A model generated the notes under the pieces. It worked only from the letters and a program-made list of their open reading frames with translations, did no database searches and was not told where the DNA came from. Shown here in pieces: positions 17,571 through 25,253 of a DNA stretch of 48,337 nucleotides; positions within the stretch are counted from its first letter, which is position 1; every line of letters starts with the position of its first letter. The stretch comes from an uncultured Reyranella sp. (GTDB lineage Bacteria > Pseudomonadota > Alphaproteobacteria > Reyranellales > Reyranellaceae), in the NCBI GenBank assembly GCA_937915145.1, contig CALDNT010000035.1:1-48337 (forward strand), read 5' to 3'. Made by a program: the position numbers and the translations under genes.

Positions 17571-17916
17571 TGCCAAGCTGCGAAGGCTTTTCGCGTCGCT
17601 CTTGGACGACGATGGCACAACTTAAAATAGGTGTGACGATTCTGTCACACGCGGGCGAATGTTTTCGTTCTGTGCCTGTGGACATCCTCTAGGGATGGGA
17701 CTCCGAGCGCCATTTCTGCGAAGATGTAGCCGCGATCAGAAATGAGAAGGCCACCCGCTTGCAACAGGTGGCCCGACTCGATGGTCGCTACCGCAATGGT
17801 TGGAAAGCCGGCGGCAGCAAGTTTGTCTAACGAGAACAGTCTTAAGTTATTTTGACTCTTCTATCAAGCTAGTTGTTCGCCGGCTCTCCTTCACTAATCA
17901 AAGAAGGATTGAGCAA
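17571..17916. other. IS-internal region without a convincing gene
   Basis: 346 bp between the transposase and the Cas2-like gene. It contains a perfect 7-bp inverted repeat, GTGTGAC/GTCACAC (17631-17650, 6-nt spacer), that could be an operator. A frame open from 17693 to 17830 (45 codons, starting just after a TAG and beginning WDSERHFCEDV) reads like the tail of a protein but has no start codon. The opposite strand of the same stretch is also open without a usable start. I suspect a gene remnant but cannot name one. Confidence 0.4.
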
Positions 17917-18195
17917 GTGGCAAACTTTGTTGTGTCTTACGATCTAAACGGACCTAAGCCGTCTCACAAAGAGATGGACGATCATATTGCGAAGGTTTCC
18001 TCGGTTCGAGGACGGATTCTGGAGACGGTTTGGTATATCGCGTACTCGGGAACTGCGGCCCAACTTCGCAACCACCTACAGACGATCCTCGGGAATGAGG
18101 ATTTGCTTTTTGTAGCTCAAGCGACTTCTGCTGCATGGACTAAACTCCTTGTAAGCGATGAGTCTCTCCTCAATGCTTGGAACGCCAACGCGTAA
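17917..18195 (+). CDS. small Cas2/VapD-fold-like protein (often annotated SinR family), IS passenger
   Basis: 92 residues from GTG 17917, chosen because AGAAGG lies about ten bases upstream and because homologous proteins, as I recall them, begin at this point; an in-frame TTG at 17800 would add 39 non-conserved-looking residues. The start VANFVVSYDLNGPKPSHKEMDD is a beta strand ending in the YD (D9) characteristic of Cas2/VapD-like ferredoxin folds, and ILETVWYI forms the typical later strand. Such stand-alone proteins are sometimes labelled SinR or Cas2-like; their function is unknown, and no CRISPR array or cas1 is present. It is followed by a strong terminator. It lies within the insertion element, apparently as cargo. 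Confidence 0.7.
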   Translation: MANFVVSYDLNGPKPSHKEMDDHIAKVSSVRGRILETVWYIAYSGTAAQLRNHLQTILGNEDLLFVAQATSAAWTKLLVSDESLLNAWNANA

Positions 18196-18203
18196 TGAAT
18201 AGG

Positions 18204-18235
18204 GAAGCCGGCTTTAGCGAGCCGGCTTCTTTTTC
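18204..18235 (+). terminator. intrinsic terminator after the Cas2-like passenger gene
   Basis: A 10-bp perfect stem GAAGCCGGCT/AGCCGGCTTC with a 6-nt loop is followed by TTTTTC, nine bases after the stop codon. The stop codon of the opposing 39-aa gene (18214-18216) lies in the stem-loop, so the two convergent genes share this structure. Confidence 0.88.
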
Positions 18236-18333
18236 ACCGATTTCTTGACCGCCTTCTTCGGTTGAGGCGGAGTCGCAAGCATTCTCTTAACGGCCGCTTC
18301 AAAGGCCGGGTTGAGCTTGGGGGGCTTGGGCAT
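18214..18333 (-). CDS. 39-residue basic protein, IS passenger
   Basis: ATG at 18333 to TAA at 18214, 39 residues, beginning MPKPPKLNPAFEAAVKRML and ending in a lysine-rich tail (KKAVKKSVKKKPAR). The first half has the look of a small conserved helix (NPAFEAAVKRMLATPP), a pattern I recall from short hypothetical proteins of alphaproteobacteria, and the tail could bind nucleic acid. AAGG lies about ten bases upstream of the ATG. It is convergent with the Cas2-like gene and divergent from the HEPN-like gene, whose TTG start overlaps its own start codon by one base. It could be chance, but composition and position argue for a real gene. Confidence 0.5.
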   Translation of the reverse strand: MPKPPKLNPAFEAAVKRMLATPPQPKKAVKKSVKKKPAR

Positions 18334-18938
18334 TGGTTGGCGACCTTGAAGATGAAGACGGCTTGTTACCTGGAACCATTGTACCAGCAAACCTGTTGCC
18401 GGACATTGGGGCAGTAGCAGTCTATTTCGGGCACCTCGACAATCTATTGAATCGCATTCTTTGGGCGCTCTTGGGGCTAAAGGCGGAGCGCGGTCGTGTC
18501 GTCACTCAGTCAATCAACAGCTTCGCATCTCGTGTAGAACTGTTCCGGGCACTCGCCATTCAGAAACACCCCGCGCACAAACCGCGCATCGCCCTCATAG
18601 CCCAGCATCTCCGCTTCGCGGGCGACGACCGGAACCGACTGATGCACGACGACATAACGCAATCGCAACATGACACCGAGCGAAAGGACGTAGGGTCCGT
18701 TACAGCCTTTCGGGGTGACGACGCCTATCTCTTTGAGATCAAGACGCTCCGGGATCTACAGCAGCGACTTTGGCACCTCTACGACCTGTTGACCGACTTC
18801 GGGACCCAGAAGCAAGGCTGGCTAGACGCGCCTCTTCCATCGCTCGATAAATCTCCGACACTGCTTCTGCGGCGGGCGAAAGAGGAGAAGCCAAAGCAGG
18901 ACAAACCCCAACGCCCGCGCAAACCATCTCGGCGGTAA
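18333..18938 (+). CDS. uncharacterised protein with HEPN-like R-x4-H motif, IS passenger
   Basis: 201 residues from TTG 18333 (start uncertain; no good ribosome site is visible). The central part is helical: AVYFGHLDNLLNRILWALLG (residues about 29-48), a second helix pair around INSFASRVELFRAL, then GDDRNRLMHDD with R100-N-x3-H105. Helix pairs followed by R-x4-6-H are the signature of HEPN-fold proteins, many of which are RNases of toxin-antitoxin or defence systems. I infer a HEPN-like role but cannot confirm it. The last 40 residues are Lys/Arg/Pro rich and overlap an antisense gene, so that tail may be non-functional. It has no similarity to transposition proteins. Confidence 0.6.
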   Translation: MVGDLEDEDGLLPGTIVPANLLPDIGAVAVYFGHLDNLLNRILWALLGLKAERGRVVTQSINSFASRVELFRALAIQKHPAHKPRIALIAQHLRFAGDDRNRLMHDDITQSQHDTERKDVGSVTAFRGDDAYLFEIKTLRDLQQRLWHLYDLLTDFGTQKQGWLDAPLPSLDKSPTLLLRRAKEEKPKQDKPQRPRKPSRR

Positions 18939-18963
18939 TCTCGATCTCGTCTTTGGTGCCCAT
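18739..18963 (-). CDS. 74-residue protein antisense to the HEPN-like gene, IS passenger
   Basis: ATG at 18963, with AAGGA nine bases upstream, a better ribosome site than any of the other passenger genes has. The N-terminal part KDEIEITAEMVCAGV...EIYRAMEEARLA resembles a family of small hypothetical proteins of alphaproteobacteria and their phages that share an ITPEMIEAG core followed by an AM-rich helix; this is from memory. The last 30 residues are low-complexity Ser/Arg/Ala. It overlaps 200 bp of the opposing 201-residue gene. An 11-bp inverted repeat lies just upstream (18980-19024). Confidence 0.55.
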   Translation of the reverse strand: MGTKDEIEITAEMVCAGVGVCPALASPLSPAAEAVSEIYRAMEEARLASLASGSRSRSTGRRGAKVAAVDPGAS

Positions 18964-18979
18964 AACGGGCCGTCCTTAC

Positions 18980-19024
18980 GGGACCCCCTCAGGAAATTTC
19001 AGCGATGTATAGCGAGGGGGTCCC
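18980..19024. repeat. 11-bp inverted repeat near the right end of the element
   Basis: GGGACCCCCTC at 18980-18990 pairs perfectly with GAGGGGGTCCC at 19014-19024 across a 23-nt loop. There is no T-tract, so it is not a typical terminator. It could insulate the passenger genes from outside transcription or fold in the leader of the 74-residue gene. Confidence 0.7.
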
Positions 19025-19059
19025 TCGTGTCCTGACATGGCAGGCCCAGATTATGGGCT

Positions 19060-19083
19060 TACTACGTCAAGTATACAATCGCC
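19060..19083 (-). repeat. right terminal inverted repeat of the IS1595-family element
   Basis: The reverse complement of this end begins GGCGATTGTATACTTGAC and matches the left end at 23 of 24 positions. Confidence 0.93.
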
Positions 19084-19091
19084 TCCATTTC
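19084..19091. repeat. right target-site duplication TCCATTTC
   Basis: An exact copy of 16576-16583, abutting the right inverted repeat. Confidence 0.93.
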
Positions 19092-19176
19092 CCTTACCCG
19101 GCCGTCTAAGCGCCGATATAGTCTCTGCGGCGACCGAATTGTGGCCGTGTTGCGGTTTTGTTCTCAGGGTATCCCC

Positions 19177-20574
19177 ATGGCATACGATTACGATCTCTAC
19201 GTCATTGGCGCCGGTTCCGGCGGCGTACGCGCCTCGCGGATTGCCGCCGGTCACGGCGCGCGCGTCGGCATCTGCGAGGATTTCCGCGTCGGCGGTACCT
19301 GCGTGATCCGCGGCTGCGTGCCCAAGAAGCTCCTGGTGTACGGCTCGAAGTTCGCACACGACTTCGAGGATGCGGCCGGCTTCGGCTGGACCGTTCCGGC
19401 GCCGACCCATTCCTGGACGACCTTGCGCGACAATGTGAACAAGGAGGTCGATCGCCTGAACGCGGTCTATCTGCGCCTGCTCGACGGGGCGGGCGTGAAG
19501 TTGCACATGGGCCGCGGCCGACTGATGGATCGCCACACCATCCAGGTCGGCGAGCAGACGATCACCGCCGAGAAGATCCTGGTCGCCACCGGTGGCCGTC
19601 CGGTGATTCCGCCGATCCCCGGGCACGAACTCGCCATCACGTCCAACGAGGCGTTTCACCTGGCCGATCTGCCCAAGCGCATCACCATCGTGGGCGCGGG
19701 CTATATCGCCGTTGAATTCGCCGGCATCTTCAGGGGGCTCGGCAGCAAGGTCGACCTCGTGCTGCGGCGCGACCGCGTGCTGCGCGGTTTCGACGAGGAA
19801 TGCCGCACCTTCGTCCATGAGGCGCTGGCTGAGAGCGGTATCCGCCTCCGTACCGAGATGGAGATCGCGCGTATCGTCGCCAAGGGTGCTGGCAAGAATG
19901 ACAGCGGCCCCTATGAGATCCACACGCCGGGGGGCGGCATGTTCGAGACCGACCTCGTAATGTACGCCACCGGCCGCGCCGCCAATACGGCAGGCATCGG
20001 GCTGGAAAAGGCGGGCGTGCAACTCAACAAGGCCGGCGCCATCGCCGTCGACGAATGGTCGAAGACCACGGCCGACAATATCTGGGCGGTGGGCGACGTC
20101 ACCGACCGCATCAACCTCACCCCGGTCGCGATCATGGAAGGCCATTGCTTCGCCGACACCGAATTCGGCAACAAGCCGCGCAAGCCCGACCATCGCGACG
20201 TCCCGTCGGCGGTGTTCTGCCAGCCCGAGATGGCCAATGTCGGCCTGACCGAGGAGGAGGCGAAACTGCGGCTGGGCACGCTGCGCGTCTACACTGCAGC
20301 GTTCAGGCCGATGAAGTACACCGTTTCGGGCCGCCACCAGCGGACCTTCATGAAGATGATCGTCGAAGCCGCGACCGACAGGGTGGTCGGCATCCACATG
20401 GTGGGCGACGACGCCGCCGAACTGATCCAGGGCCTTGCTGTCGCCGTGAAGGCGGGAGCCACCAAGGCGCAGTTCGATGCCACGGTCGGCATTCATCCCA
20501 CGGCGGGCGAGGAGTTCGTCACCATGCGCACGGCGCGGGCCGATCCGGCGCCGGAACGCGCCGCAGCGGAGTGA
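19177..20574 (+). CDS. gor: glutathione-disulfide reductase
   Basis: 465 residues from ATG 19177 ([21 protein letters not shown]), giving the FAD-binding GxGxxG at the usual distance from the N-terminus. The redox-active disulfide is C42/C47 in [11 protein letters not shown]. The NADPH-binding Rossmann motif is [14 protein letters not shown], the second FAD motif is WAVGDVTDR, and the catalytic C-terminal His-Glu pair is in GIHPTAGEE. It reduces glutathione disulfide with NADPH in the cytosol. It lies 86 bp after the right flank of the insertion element; the insertion may have separated it from part of its promoter. A longer in-frame GTG start exists at 19141 but has weaker support. Confidence 0.93.
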   Translation: MAYDYDLYVIGAGSGGVRASRIAAGHGARVGICEDFRVGGTCVIRGCVPKKLLVYGSKFAHDFEDAAGFGWTVPAPTHSWTTLRDNVNKEVDRLNAVYLRLLDGAGVKLHMGRGRLMDRHTIQVGEQTITAEKILVATGGRPVIPPIPGHELAITSNEAFHLADLPKRITIVGAGYIAVEFAGIFRGLGSKVDLVLRRDRVLRGFDEECRTFVHEALAESGIRLRTEMEIARIVAKGAGKNDSGPYEIHTPGGGMFETDLVMYATGRAANTAGIGLEKAGVQLNKAGAIAVDEWSKTTADNIWAVGDVTDRINLTPVAIMEGHCFADTEFGNKPRKPDHRDVPSAVFCQPEMANVGLTEEEAKLRLGTLRVYTAAFRPMKYTVSGRHQRTFMKMIVEAATDRVVGIHMVGDDAAELIQGLAVAVKAGATKAQFDATVGIHPTAGEEFVTMRTARADPAPERAAAE

Positions 20575-20671
20575 CAGGCCGGTACCGTCTGGCTGGCCTT
20601 TTATCCACAGCACGTATAGTTTCACCAACCCCGACAGCCGGAGGTTCGGCCAACGGGACCAGGAGGAGTTG

Positions 20672-22108
20672 ATGACCGCGATTCAGGGCCCATCAAGGGC
20701 GGCCGCGAAGGCGCAGTCCCGCAGTTCCAGCGCCGCCGATTGGTCGCTGACGAGTTGGCGCGGCCGGCCGGCGCAGCAGATGCCGGTCTATAGCGATGCC
20801 GCCGGGCTTGCCGATGCCGAGGCGCGGTTGCGCCGCTATCCGCCGCTGGTTTTCGCCGGCGAGGCGCGCAAGCTCAAGGGTGCTCTGGCCAAGGTGGCGG
20901 CGGGCGAAGCCTTCCTGCTGCAGGGCGGCGATTGCGCCGAGAGCTTCGTCGACTTCAGTGCCAACAATATCCGCGACACGTTCCGCGTGCTGCTGCAGAT
21001 GGCGGTGGTGCTGACCTATGGCGCCGGTGTGCCGGTGGTGAAGCTCGGCCGCATGGCCGGCCAGTTCGCCAAGCCGCGCTCGTCCAACGTCGAGAAGGTG
21101 GGCGACGTCGAGCTGCCGTCCTACCGCGGCGACAACGTCAACGGCTTCGAATTCACCGCCGCCGCCCGCCAGCCGAATCCCGAGCGCATGGTGCAGGCCT
21201 ACAACCAGTCGGCGGCGACGCTGAACCTGCTGCGGGCCTTCGCCCAGGGCGGCTATGCCGACCTGCACGAGGTCAACCGCTGGAACCTCGACTTCGTGCG
21301 CAATTCTCCGGCGGCGGCGAAGTACGAAGACCTCGCAGCGCGGCTCGACGAGACGCTGAACTTCATGGCCGCCTGCGGCCTCAATTCGGCGACCACGCCT
21401 CAGATCGCCGAGACCGATTTCTTCACCAGCCACGAGGCGCTGCTGCTGCCTTACGAAGAGGCGCTGACCCGCGTCGATTCGACCTCGGGTGACTGGTACG
21501 ACTGCTCGGCCCACATGCTGTGGATCGGCGACCGCACCCGCCAGCCCGACGGTGCCCATGTCGAGTTCCTGCGCGGCGTGCGCAACCCGATCGGCTTCAA
21601 GTGCGGTCCCTCGCTCTCGGTCGAGGACACGCTGAAGCTGATCGATACGCTCAACCCGTCCAACGAGCCCGGCCGCATCGTGCTGATCGTGCGCATGGGC
21701 GCCGAGAAGGTGGCCGAGAAGCTGCCGCCTCTGGTCCGCGCCGTGAAGCGTGCTGGCAAGTCGGTGGTCTGGTCGTGCGATCCCATGCACGGCAACACCG
21801 TGACCGCGAACAACGGTCGCAAGACCCGCCACTTCGATTCCATCCTGCGCGAGGTGAAGGAGTTCTTCGCCGTGCATCGCGCCGAGGGAACGCACCCCGG
21901 CGGCGTGCATTTCGAAATGACCGGCCAGGAAGTGACGGAGTGCATCGGCGGTTCGACCGAGATCACCGTCGACAATCTGAACGAGCGCTACGAGACGCAA
22001 TGCGATCCGCGCCTCAACGCCAGCCAGGTGCTCGAGCTGGCGTTTCTTCTCGCCGAGCAACTCAAGGCCGAACGTCTGTCGGTCACGCGGGCGCGTCCGG
22101 TGATCTGA
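20672..22108 (+). CDS. class II 3-deoxy-7-phosphoheptulonate (DAHP) synthase
   Basis: 478 residues. The start is fixed by AGGAGGAG eight bases before the ATG, and an N-terminal low-complexity stretch precedes the conserved region. Class II DAHP synthase landmarks include [25 protein letters not shown] (metal/PEP site cysteine in GGDCAE), [22 protein letters not shown] and [10 protein letters not shown]. It condenses PEP with erythrose-4-phosphate, the first step of aromatic amino-acid synthesis. Class II enzymes of this type occur in plants, actinobacteria and many alphaproteobacteria. It lies about 100 bp after gor and probably has its own promoter. Confidence 0.96.
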   Translation: MTAIQGPSRAAAKAQSRSSSAADWSLTSWRGRPAQQMPVYSDAAGLADAEARLRRYPPLVFAGEARKLKGALAKVAAGEAFLLQGGDCAESFVDFSANNIRDTFRVLLQMAVVLTYGAGVPVVKLGRMAGQFAKPRSSNVEKVGDVELPSYRGDNVNGFEFTAAARQPNPERMVQAYNQSAATLNLLRAFAQGGYADLHEVNRWNLDFVRNSPAAAKYEDLAARLDETLNFMAACGLNSATTPQIAETDFFTSHEALLLPYEEALTRVDSTSGDWYDCSAHMLWIGDRTRQPDGAHVEFLRGVRNPIGFKCGPSLSVEDTLKLIDTLNPSNEPGRIVLIVRMGAEKVAEKLPPLVRAVKRAGKSVVWSCDPMHGNTVTANNGRKTRHFDSILREVKEFFAVHRAEGTHPGGVHFEMTGQEVTECIGGSTEITVDNLNERYETQCDPRLNASQVLELAFLLAEQLKAERLSVTRARPVI

Positions 22109-22152
22109 GCCGTGTGCAAGATCACGCCCCGCGAGCATGGGATCTCACACGA

Positions 22153-22266
22153 ACCTCACCCTGAGGAGTGGTCCGCAGGACCGCGTCTCGAAGGGTGGGA
22201 ACGCGCACCTCGCCCTTTGCCCATCCTTCGAGACGCACCGCTCGGCGGTGCTCCTCAGGATGAGGT
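22153..22266. repeat. dispersed palindromic repeat, copy 1
   Basis: About 114 bp forming a large imperfect palindrome. The left arm reads ACCTCACCCTGAGGAG followed by a small hairpin and GTCTCGAAGG; the right arm has CCTTCGAGACGC, a GC hairpin, and CTCCTCAGGATGAGGT. The same arrangement recurs at 40136-40245. It lies between two plus-strand genes (DAHP synthase and nicotinate phosphoribosyltransferase) and resembles the intergenic palindromic repeat elements common in alphaproteobacterial genomes. Confidence 0.85.
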
Positions 22267-22326
22267 GAACCTGTCGTAAAGAGATACACTCTAGAGGCCG
22301 AAGGCGCGCAAGCCCGGGGAGGGCCG

Positions 22327-23475
22327 ATGAGGCATCCGAACAACGGCGAGATCGAACGCTACACCGATCACTACTTCAATCGTTCGAAGCAGGTGATCGG
22401 CAAGTTCGGCGACTGCCAGGTTACCTACGCCATCTTCATGCGCCGGCCGGTGGTGTTCGCGCCCCGCTTGGCGCTCGAGTGGCTGGAAGAGACCGGGCGT
22501 GCACGCAATACCAAGGTCGAACTCGACCTGCGCTACAACGAAGGCAAGTGGGTCGGCGCCGGCGAGCCGATGATGCACATCACCGGCTCGTTCTTCCATC
22601 TCGTCGATCTCGAGACGATCTTCCTGCAGAAACTTGGGCCGGCCTGCGTTGCCGCCTACAACGCCTGGACGATGTGCGCCGACATGCCGAAGGCGGCATT
22701 CCTTGCCATGGATGCGCGCCACTGCGCCGGCCAGGAAATGGCCGAGATGATGGCCTATGCCGCCTCGGTCGGCTCGGCGCGCGCCAAGCGGAAGGTCGGC
22801 GCGGTGGGCTTCATCGGCAACGCCACGCACGCGACCGCGCATTTCTTCGGGCGCGATCAGGGCCTCGGCACCATGCCGCACGCCCTGATCGGTTATGCCG
22901 GCACGACGCTGCGCGCCGCCGAGATGTTCCACGAGACCTTTCCCGGCGAGCCGATGACCGTGCTGGTCGACTACTTCGCCCGCGAGATCTCCGATTCGCT
23001 GGAGGTCTGCCGGCGCTTTCCCGACCTCGCCGCCAAGGGCATGCTGTCGCTCAGGCTCGACACCACCGGCGGCCGCTACATCGAGGGGCTTGATCCCGCG
23101 TCATCCTACGCCGTGCTGGAACGGTTCTCGCCCGAATCGATCCGCGGCTACCGCAGCGAGGAGGAACTGCGCTTCCTCGTCGGCACCGGCGTGTCGGCGG
23201 CGGCGATCTTCCATTTGCGCGCCGAGCTGGATCGCGAGGGATTCGACAAAGTGAAGATCGTGGCCTCTTCGGGTTTCGGTCCGGCCAAGTGCCGGATCAT
23301 GGCCGAGGCCGAAGCGCCGATCGACGTCGTGGGCTCGGGCTCGTTCCTGCCGTCGAACTGGACCGAGACCTACGCCACCGCCGACATCGTCGAATACGAC
23401 GGCCAGAAGCGGGTCAAGGTCGGCCGCGAATTCCTCCATCGCACGCGAGAGGCCGACAGTACGCGTTCGCCGTAG
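22327..23475 (+). CDS. pncB: nicotinate phosphoribosyltransferase family protein
   Basis: 382 residues. It shows the family's pattern: DHYFNRSKQVI at the start, a block AFLAMDARHCAGQEMAEMMAYAASVGSARA where the nicotinate-binding region lies, GTMPHALIGYAGTTLRAA containing the conserved GTMPHA motif, and LRLDTTGGRYIEG near the phosphoribosyl site; VGSGSFLP closes the domain. It makes nicotinate mononucleotide from nicotinate and PRPP in NAD salvage. It is shorter than E. coli PncB and belongs to the shorter subgroup of the family. It stands alone after the palindromic repeat. Confidence 0.9.
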   Translation: MRHPNNGEIERYTDHYFNRSKQVIGKFGDCQVTYAIFMRRPVVFAPRLALEWLEETGRARNTKVELDLRYNEGKWVGAGEPMMHITGSFFHLVDLETIFLQKLGPACVAAYNAWTMCADMPKAAFLAMDARHCAGQEMAEMMAYAASVGSARAKRKVGAVGFIGNATHATAHFFGRDQGLGTMPHALIGYAGTTLRAAEMFHETFPGEPMTVLVDYFAREISDSLEVCRRFPDLAAKGMLSLRLDTTGGRYIEGLDPASSYAVLERFSPESIRGYRSEEELRFLVGTGVSAAAIFHLRAELDREGFDKVKIVASSGFGPAKCRIMAEAEAPIDVVGSGSFLPSNWTETYATADIVEYDGQKRVKVGREFLHRTREADSTRSP

Positions 23476-23487
23476 CGGCGGCATCGG

Positions 23488-23513
23488 CCGGTGGAGTCAG
23501 CCGGTGGAGTCAG
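23488..23513. repeat. 13-bp tandem duplication
   Basis: CCGGTGGAGTCAG occurs twice head to tail (23488-23500, 23501-23513) at the 3' end of the convergent 137-residue gene; the second copy includes that gene's stop codon. Confidence 0.85.
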
Positions 23514-23923
23514 CCGACGACGAAGCTCTGGTACATGGATTTCAGGTCCTGGGCTTCCTGCGGCGTGATCTCGCCGTCCAGCACGCGGGCTTCGAGGCTG
23601 CGCAGCCGGCGCTTGATCTCGCCGGGCGTGCGCGGGCTCAGCAGCACCATGAAGAATTGTTCGTGCGGCGAGAGTTCGCGGTCGCGGCGATAGCCGAAGG
23701 GGCCGGTGCCGATCGCCCGGGACGACGGCCGCTCGATCTCCGGCGCCAGCGCCTCGTTCCAGGTGAGGCCGGCCTCGCGCACCATCGCCGAGGCGAGCTT
23801 GGCGGCCGCCAGCGCCTCGCTGGCGTCGGCGCTGTCGAGGATTTCCAGGACCTTGACCAGGGTGGCGCGGTTGAATGTCGACACGGCTTGGGTGTCTTTG
23901 ACTAATGTGTGAGGAAGCGTCAC
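23510..23923 (-). CDS. uncharacterised 137-residue protein
   Basis: It starts at GTG 23923 with AGAGG just upstream; a second in-frame GTG beginning VSTFNRATL, about 13 residues in, is an alternative start. The first half (NRATLVKVLEILDSADASEALAAAKLASAMVREAGLTWNEAL) has the repeated helical layout seen in small proteins where a short N-terminal domain scores with DUF2786-like motifs (ageing helix, then GLxW). The second half contains SPHEQFFMVLLSPRTPGEIKRRLRSLEARVLDGEITPQEAQDLKSMY, helical and charged, possibly a protein-protein interface. No signal peptide or membrane segment. It is divergent from the MFS gene. The function is unknown. Confidence 0.7.
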   Translation of the reverse strand: MTLPHTLVKDTQAVSTFNRATLVKVLEILDSADASEALAAAKLASAMVREAGLTWNEALAPEIERPSSRAIGTGPFGYRRDRELSPHEQFFMVLLSPRTPGEIKRRLRSLEARVLDGEITPQEAQDLKSMYQSFVVG

Positions 23924-23972
23924 TAAGCCTCTACAACATATAGTCCCTCCTGCCCCGGAGCAAGTACCACCC

Positions 23973-25202
23973 GTGTCCGGCCCCGCAACTTCCCGACCGA
24001 ACGCCTTCCCGGTCTATCTGCTGGGACTGGCCAGCTGGTTCGTGCCGCTGGGCATCCAGATGGTGCTGTTTCCCTGGCTGGTCGCGGTCGTCCTCCACAT
24101 GGATGCCTTTGCCGTGGGCGTGGCCCAGGCCGCCCTCATGGCGCCGTCGCTGCTGTTCCTGCCGTTGGGCGGCCTGGTTGCCGACCGCGGCAACGCGCGC
24201 CGCCTGCTGCTGCGCTATCACCTGCTCTATGCCATGCCGCCGCTGGCGCTCGCCCTGGTGCTGTGGGGCGGCGGGCTGAGCTACCCGCTGCTGATCGTCT
24301 ACGGCCTCGTCGCGGGCTCGATCGGCGCCTTCGCCGTGCCGACGCGCGATGCCCTGCTGCCGGTCGTGGCGCGCAAGGACGGCCCCGGGGGCGGCCTGCC
24401 GCGCGCGGTGGCGCTGGCCACGGCGCTGCAGTTCGGCGGCCAGCTTCTCGGCATCGCCTGCGCCTCGACCGCCGACCGCTTCGGGCCGCTGCCGCTGCTC
24501 GTCCTGCATGCCGTGCTGGTGCTGCTGGGCTGCCTCGCCGTTGCGCGCCTGCCCGATCCGCCGCCGCATCCGCCGGCCAAACATCCCGGGTTTTGGCGGA
24601 GCGTCGGCGAGGGCGTGTCGGCGGCGGCAAAATCCGACCAGATCTGGCCGGTGCTGCTGCTCAACTTCGGCGTCGGCCTGTTCTATGTCGGGCCGTTCAT
24701 GGCCGTGCTGCCGCTCGCCGTGCGCGACATCTACCACGGCGGCGCGCAGGAACTTGCTTATGTGAACCTGGCCTTCTGGGCCGCCACCATCCTGGCAGCC
24801 ATCGCCTTCGCCGGCCTCGCCCGCCGCTTCAGCCTGCGCGGCCGGCTGATCGGCATCTCCGTCGCCGTGGGCGCCGTGGTCCTGGTGGCGATGGCCAGCC
24901 TGCCGCCGTTCCCGGTGTTCGTGGCGCTGAATTTCGTCTGGGGCCTGGGCGCCGGCATCACCATGACCCAGAGCCGGACCGTCATCCAGATCGTGGCCCC
25001 GGCCACCCACCGCGCCCGGCTGATGTCGCTGTTCCAGCTGGGCCTGGGCGGCGGCGGCCCGATCGGCGCGCTGGTCACCGGCACGGTCTGCTCGATCTGG
25101 GGCCTGCAGGTGTCCCTGCTGCTGCCGGCCGGTGCGATGATGCTGCTGATCGCCGCGATATTCCTGCGCTCTCGACTGTGGTCGATGCGGACGGTGGAGT
25201 AG
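23973..25202 (+). CDS. MFS transporter
   Basis: 409 residues from GTG 23973, with about 12 hydrophobic membrane segments in two groups of six. The loop between segments 2 and 3 reads GGLVADRGNARRLLLRYHL, a version of the MFS motif A (GxxxDRxxRR). The layout (short termini, a break with Pro/His near residue 190) resembles MFS_3-type exporters. It would move a small molecule across the inner membrane; direction and ligand are not known. The promoter region is shared with the divergent 137-residue gene. Confidence 0.88.
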   Translation: MSGPATSRPNAFPVYLLGLASWFVPLGIQMVLFPWLVAVVLHMDAFAVGVAQAALMAPSLLFLPLGGLVADRGNARRLLLRYHLLYAMPPLALALVLWGGGLSYPLLIVYGLVAGSIGAFAVPTRDALLPVVARKDGPGGGLPRAVALATALQFGGQLLGIACASTADRFGPLPLLVLHAVLVLLGCLAVARLPDPPPHPPAKHPGFWRSVGEGVSAAAKSDQIWPVLLLNFGVGLFYVGPFMAVLPLAVRDIYHGGAQELAYVNLAFWAATILAAIAFAGLARRFSLRGRLIGISVAVGAVVLVAMASLPPFPVFVALNFVWGLGAGITMTQSRTVIQIVAPATHRARLMSLFQLGLGGGGPIGALVTGTVCSIWGLQVSLLLPAGAMMLLIAAIFLRSRLWSMRTVE

Positions 25203-25253
25203 GGGGGCGGGGGCCCGTCGCTGGTCGCGCAGTCGGATGCGGTGCGGGGCGCG

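Larger units (their letters stand above)
16584..19083 (+). mobile_element. IS1595-family insertion element with passenger genes, 2,500 bp
   Basis: The boundaries are defined by terminal inverted repeats beginning GGCGATTGTATACTTGAC at both ends and by an exact 8-bp flanking duplication. It contains an IS1595/ISXO2-type transposase next to the left end and about 1.5 kb of extra DNA with visibly lower GC than the chromosome. That DNA holds at least three or four small genes unrelated to transposition. Most IS1595-family members are around 1 kb; longer relatives with passenger genes are known. It lies between the start of the EF-hand gene and the start of the glutathione reductase gene, in what was a divergent promoter region. 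The intact duplication and intact transposase suggest a fairly recent insertion. Confidence 0.93.

Noticed and set aside
17693-17830. 45-codon open stretch in the insertion element beginning WDSERHFCEDV
   Set aside because: Protein-like, but with no start codon and preceded by a stop; the opposite strand is open as well. Kept only as a note in the region entry.
17917-18195. CRISPR-Cas locus
   Set aside because: The Cas2-like protein has no cas1 or effector neighbour and there is no repeat-spacer array in the window.
19051-20628. 525-codon minus-strand open frame
   Set aside because: Antisense to the glutathione reductase gene and crossing the right end of the insertion element.
23488-23513. 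13-bp tandem duplication as a regulatory repeat
   Set aside because: Only two units, at the 3' end of a gene; loss of one unit leaves the same stop codon. Most simply a slippage product.
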